Positions 61,201-64,000 of a stretch of 64,000 nucleotides of DNA are shown here, piece by piece (within the stretch, counting starts at the first letter, position 1; every line of letters begins with the position of its first letter). The notes under the pieces are model-generated. The model worked only from the letters and a program-made list of their open reading frames with translations, was not told the DNA's origin and did no database searches. Source of the stretch: Tachypleus tridentatus (taxonomy: Eukaryota; Arthropoda; Merostomata; Xiphosura; Limulidae); assembly GCF_004210375.1 (NCBI RefSeq), contig NC_134825.1, positions 64,037,558-64,101,557 of the forward strand. Reading direction: 5' to 3'. A program made the position numbers and the translations under genes.

Positions 61201-61849
61201 ACCTCATCTGGGAGAGCACAGCTCTATATTAAGAAATTTGAAATCTCAATAAGTGTGTGTTCCAGACTGAGAAACTTTAGCATTATATACATAAAACATT
61301 AATTTTCTCAGGTTATGTACGTTAGCGATTTGAATGTTGATCATTCCCATTTTAAAGAGTTTGTGTCTTTGAATTATCATTTGATTTGCCAAATGAAAAA
61401 TATTACTGTCTATGTTTCCTTGGGAAGACCATAAGTAAATGAATGAATTATAATAGGTAGCTTGGGAAAAGGAACTTAGCAACTTTATATACTGTCACTC
61501 TACATTGAAACTGCATACATTCCAGTGAGGAAACATTTTTGAACGTTTGGTATTAAACACTTGGGTATCAAATATATCATACGTGTGAACACCTCAATTT
61601 TTATTCTACATTTATGTTACTTTAAAATTTTGAACCAATTGAATTTATTGTTACATCAGTCAGGACAAGCAGAATGTTAGAATGGGAGTAAATCCTTTGA
61701 GGGATGATACAGGAGAACTGATTTTTTTTTCAATTTTTAGTAATGAATATTTACGTAAGTTTCCTCACCTTTAATAATTGCTAGGTGGAAATGATTTATC
61801 AAGATTATTACATTAGTTATGAGATTATTAAGAAATATTTTGGCTGATT
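57381..61849. other. no gene recognised
   Basis: AT-rich with an AT microsatellite. AATAAA near 57694 follows the speculative last exon. 61130-61640 has text on the minus strand that resembles the end of a retroelement (CCCAGATGAGGTGTTG...CGAAAC), but I cannot confirm a family. Confidence 0.5.
58247..58281. repeat. AT microsatellite
   Basis: About 17 uninterrupted AT units in AT-rich surroundings. Confidence 0.9.
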
Positions 61850-63020
61850 AGAGAATCATAAGGCTTCAGAGCCAGATAATATTGTTAAATGTTAAAGATT
61901 GGATATGTGAGTCACTTGCTACTATTTTTTTTGTAAGTTCTTGAACAGTGGGCAAGGATTAGAGGATTGGAAGATGGCTGACATTGTTCCTCTTTTCAAA
62001 GAAGGTGATTAATAGGCCTTTAGTTACAGCAACAATTTTTGTCTTGCATCAGTGGTAGGAAATGTTTTTGAAAATCTGATAAAAGATGATTTGCAAAGTG
62101 ATTTCACAAAGTTCAAACTTTGCTGGATAGCCAACATGGTATTGCTGAGGAAAATCATTGCTTTAAAAACCTTTAATATTCGTTGAAAAAGTTGCTGTAT
62201 ATTTAGTTAAAAATATGGATTTGAATTTGATGTATCTGAATTTTCAGAAAACATTTGACAAGGTGCCACATAAAAATCCAATAAAAATTATCTCTGGGTG
62301 TTAGTGTTAATTGGAAAGAAAGAAGTTGCTGGATGGAAGAAAGCAGAGGATTTTATAAATGGAGTTCAGTCGCACAGAATTAATGTCACAAGTAGGGTAC
62401 ATCAGGGTTCAGTGTAAGGACCTTTACTATTTTGCTGATGTCAATGACATGGATGAAAGAGAACAGCCAATAAATTATGTACATTCGTTGATATTAAAGT
62501 TTGGGGTGTTGGTTGTGAAAAGGAGGATTCTGCTTTACAAAAGGATTTTGATTATTTGGTGAATTTTACAGATAGCTTTTAATTATCACAGTTTGAAGTG
62601 TAAGTGTAATATTGAAGTGAATAATCTTCATAGTATTATGAACGACAAGAATTCTTGTGTGCTGGTTGTTCAATCTCTTGTGCTATCCAAGCAATGTGCT
62701 GTTGATAGTGGTAAGGTGAACAGGATTTCAGGTTGTATTTGGAGAAGTACTGAATATAAGTAAAAATATTGTAATGTCATTCATTAGGCCATATGGGTAG
62801 AACTGTGTCCTAGGTTAGAAAGAATTCTGAGAAGTGCTATTAGGATGATACCTGAGATAAAAAAGATTGTCATTTGAAGATAGGTTAAGATCTCTGAAAC
62901 TGTTTTCCTTTGTTGAAAAAGAAACGTCAGAGGAGATCTAATTGAAAATTTTAAGATTGAAGGAAATTAATAGTGTTGATACATCATATTTTGTTCTTAT
63001 TAACTAAAATGGGAAGATCA
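61850..63020 (+). mobile_element. CR1-like LINE remnant (reverse transcriptase)
   Basis: With many stops and shifts the plus strand reads LEDWKMADIVPLFKEGD (about 61955), LFKNL-type text, MYLNFQKTFDKVPHK (about 62231), VHQGSV*GPLLF (about 62399) and VNDMDE (about 62440), then FVDIKVWGVG where FADDTKIGG is usual. This is the RT order of CR1/L2-type LINEs. YLDF has become YLNF and FADD has become FVDI, so it is dead. The 5' part is missing. Confidence 0.75.
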
Positions 63021-63261
63021 GAGAGCACTTATAAATATTGACAGCTTAGAGATCTTTATGCTTTTAACAGGGTACTTTGCATTTGTAGTAAGTTGCCTTA
63101 AGGTATGAGACGTATTTTCAATTAAAAAGGATGTAAGGGGAGGCTTGATAAATATTGGAATAAAGGCCGTCTTTGTGTATTTTTATTTTAGAGTTTAGTG
63201 GATAGTATGTTCTGGATAAATGCACAAGTTCCTCGTTGTCTTTAAGTCGTATACATATGTG

Positions 63262-63303
<42 letters not shown>

Positions 63304-64000
63304 TGCCTACTGATATTACCTTTTCTCCCTGTAAAACACAGTAAAAGGACTACACAACCTCTTTACAATGGTTTAATAATGATAGTATAATAAGAATTTA
63401 CAATGTAGGCATTACGTACAAAAACAATGAACAACAAAATAAACGGACACTTCTGCATAAACAAAACAAAAGCAATTTTCTACGATTAGAATCATACCAA
63501 TGTTACAGTAACAAAACACTACTAAAAAGGGGTGCAAAAACTTTGACATAAAGCACAAAACAGACAATAATTATCCATAAATATACGACTAGAAATAAAA
63601 CTCTTCGAAACAGGAATAACATAAGTTCTTTATTAGTTTGTGAAAAATCGAAATCGTACAAAAAGAAGATAGCCTTTTTATGTACAAAGTAAACTCCTTC
63701 TTCATGCTAATAATAAAATAACATAAACAAAATAGAAAAATACAATTCATTAGTGTTCAGGGACCCACTTCGCAGGCGTAAGTAGTGATATGCCACCATG
63801 ACACATCAATAAGGAAGTTTGAGAGATTTCATTAGAAGATGCAAGTTTGGAAATGTGGGTGGTGTCATCAAAGATAATGATGCCGTAGTTCCAAAACTTA
63901 TCACCAGAGGGCACGTTGCTAAGCAGCCATAACGGCCATTATGTCAGAGTGTTGAAATTATAGCTCGATACCAGACGAACGACCATATTGAATGATTACG
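63021..64000. other. right end of window, no gene recognised
   Basis: After the CR1-like remnant and AC repeat there is AT-rich sequence. The last 250 bases become richer in G+C and CpG and hold a CTCF-like core (CACCAGAGGGCAC, 63902-63914). The sequence may be approaching a promoter or another repeat beyond the window. Confidence 0.4.
63269..63301. repeat. AC microsatellite
   Basis: About 16 AC units, preceded by ATACATATGTGTATATAT. A minus-strand Cys/Val ORF here is an artefact of the repeat. Confidence 0.9.

Noticed and set aside
61180-61230. Possible hammerhead ribozyme on the minus strand (CAGATGAGGTGTTG...CGAAAC)
   Set aside because: The first box is imperfect (CAGATGA, not CTGATGA) and the bases between the boxes cannot form stem II.
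63118-63300. Cys/Val-rich minus-strand ORF
   Set aside because: Created by the AC microsatellite.
1-64000. CRISPR array, operons or bacterial-type defence system
   Set aside because: The DNA is plainly eukaryotic nuclear sequence with spliced exons and SINEs; no short regularly spaced repeats or bacterial gene layout were seen.

Overview
The window is AT-rich animal DNA: long introns, consensus GT-AG splice sites, tRNA-derived SINEs and many decayed transposons. The one host gene I can assemble is a STAR-family (QUA1-KH-QUA2) RNA-binding protein, the arthropod held out wings / quaking orthologue. The SINE families and the Jockey-like LINE look like those of horseshoe crabs (Xiphosura). That assignment rests on memory of repeat style, so a chelicerate, probably a horseshoe crab, is an inference.

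Layout. 1-10,900 is upstream intergenic DNA with SINEs and a complete-looking 4.7-kb hAT transposon (3357-8093) that has 15-bp terminal repeats and a perfect 8-bp target duplication. The hAT carries a frameshifted transposase on the minus strand, a THAP-domain ORF on the plus strand and a piece of a second transposase type. The how gene runs on the plus strand from about 10.9 kb. Coding exons are 11102-11228, 13793-13926, 18106-18222, 30850-30993, 31425-31515, 36320-36580 and 42197-42270. They join in frame into a 315-residue protein ending in the nuclear RxHPYxR-type tail. Reading through the exon 6 donor gives a 297-residue form ending GGLFG. A further in-phase candidate terminal exon lies at 54872-55005, possibly continuing at 57255-57380.

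Intron 3 (12.6 kb) holds, all in sense orientation, a Penelope-like GIY-YIG remnant, a DIRS-like remnant, a long decayed Jockey-type LINE (itself interrupted by a foldback element) and a 1.6-kb Tc1 element. Intron 6 has a 112-bp tandem repeat and a mariner-like fragment. Downstream of 42.3 kb are an internally deleted copy of the same LINE (46.5-47.4 kb), another SINE, an inverted Tc1-like element (52.3-53.9 kb), the candidate alternative exons and a CR1-like LINE remnant (61.9-63.0 kb).

The most interesting signal is around 54.2-55.6 kb. Seven copies of ACTAAC, the core of the quaking/HOW RNA-binding element, sit within 1.3 kb around an in-phase candidate terminal exon of the gene that encodes that RNA-binding protein. 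This is what autoregulated alternative splicing would look like. A second observation is that three SINE families and the Jockey-like LINE share a 3' tail, which fits LINE-driven SINE mobilisation.
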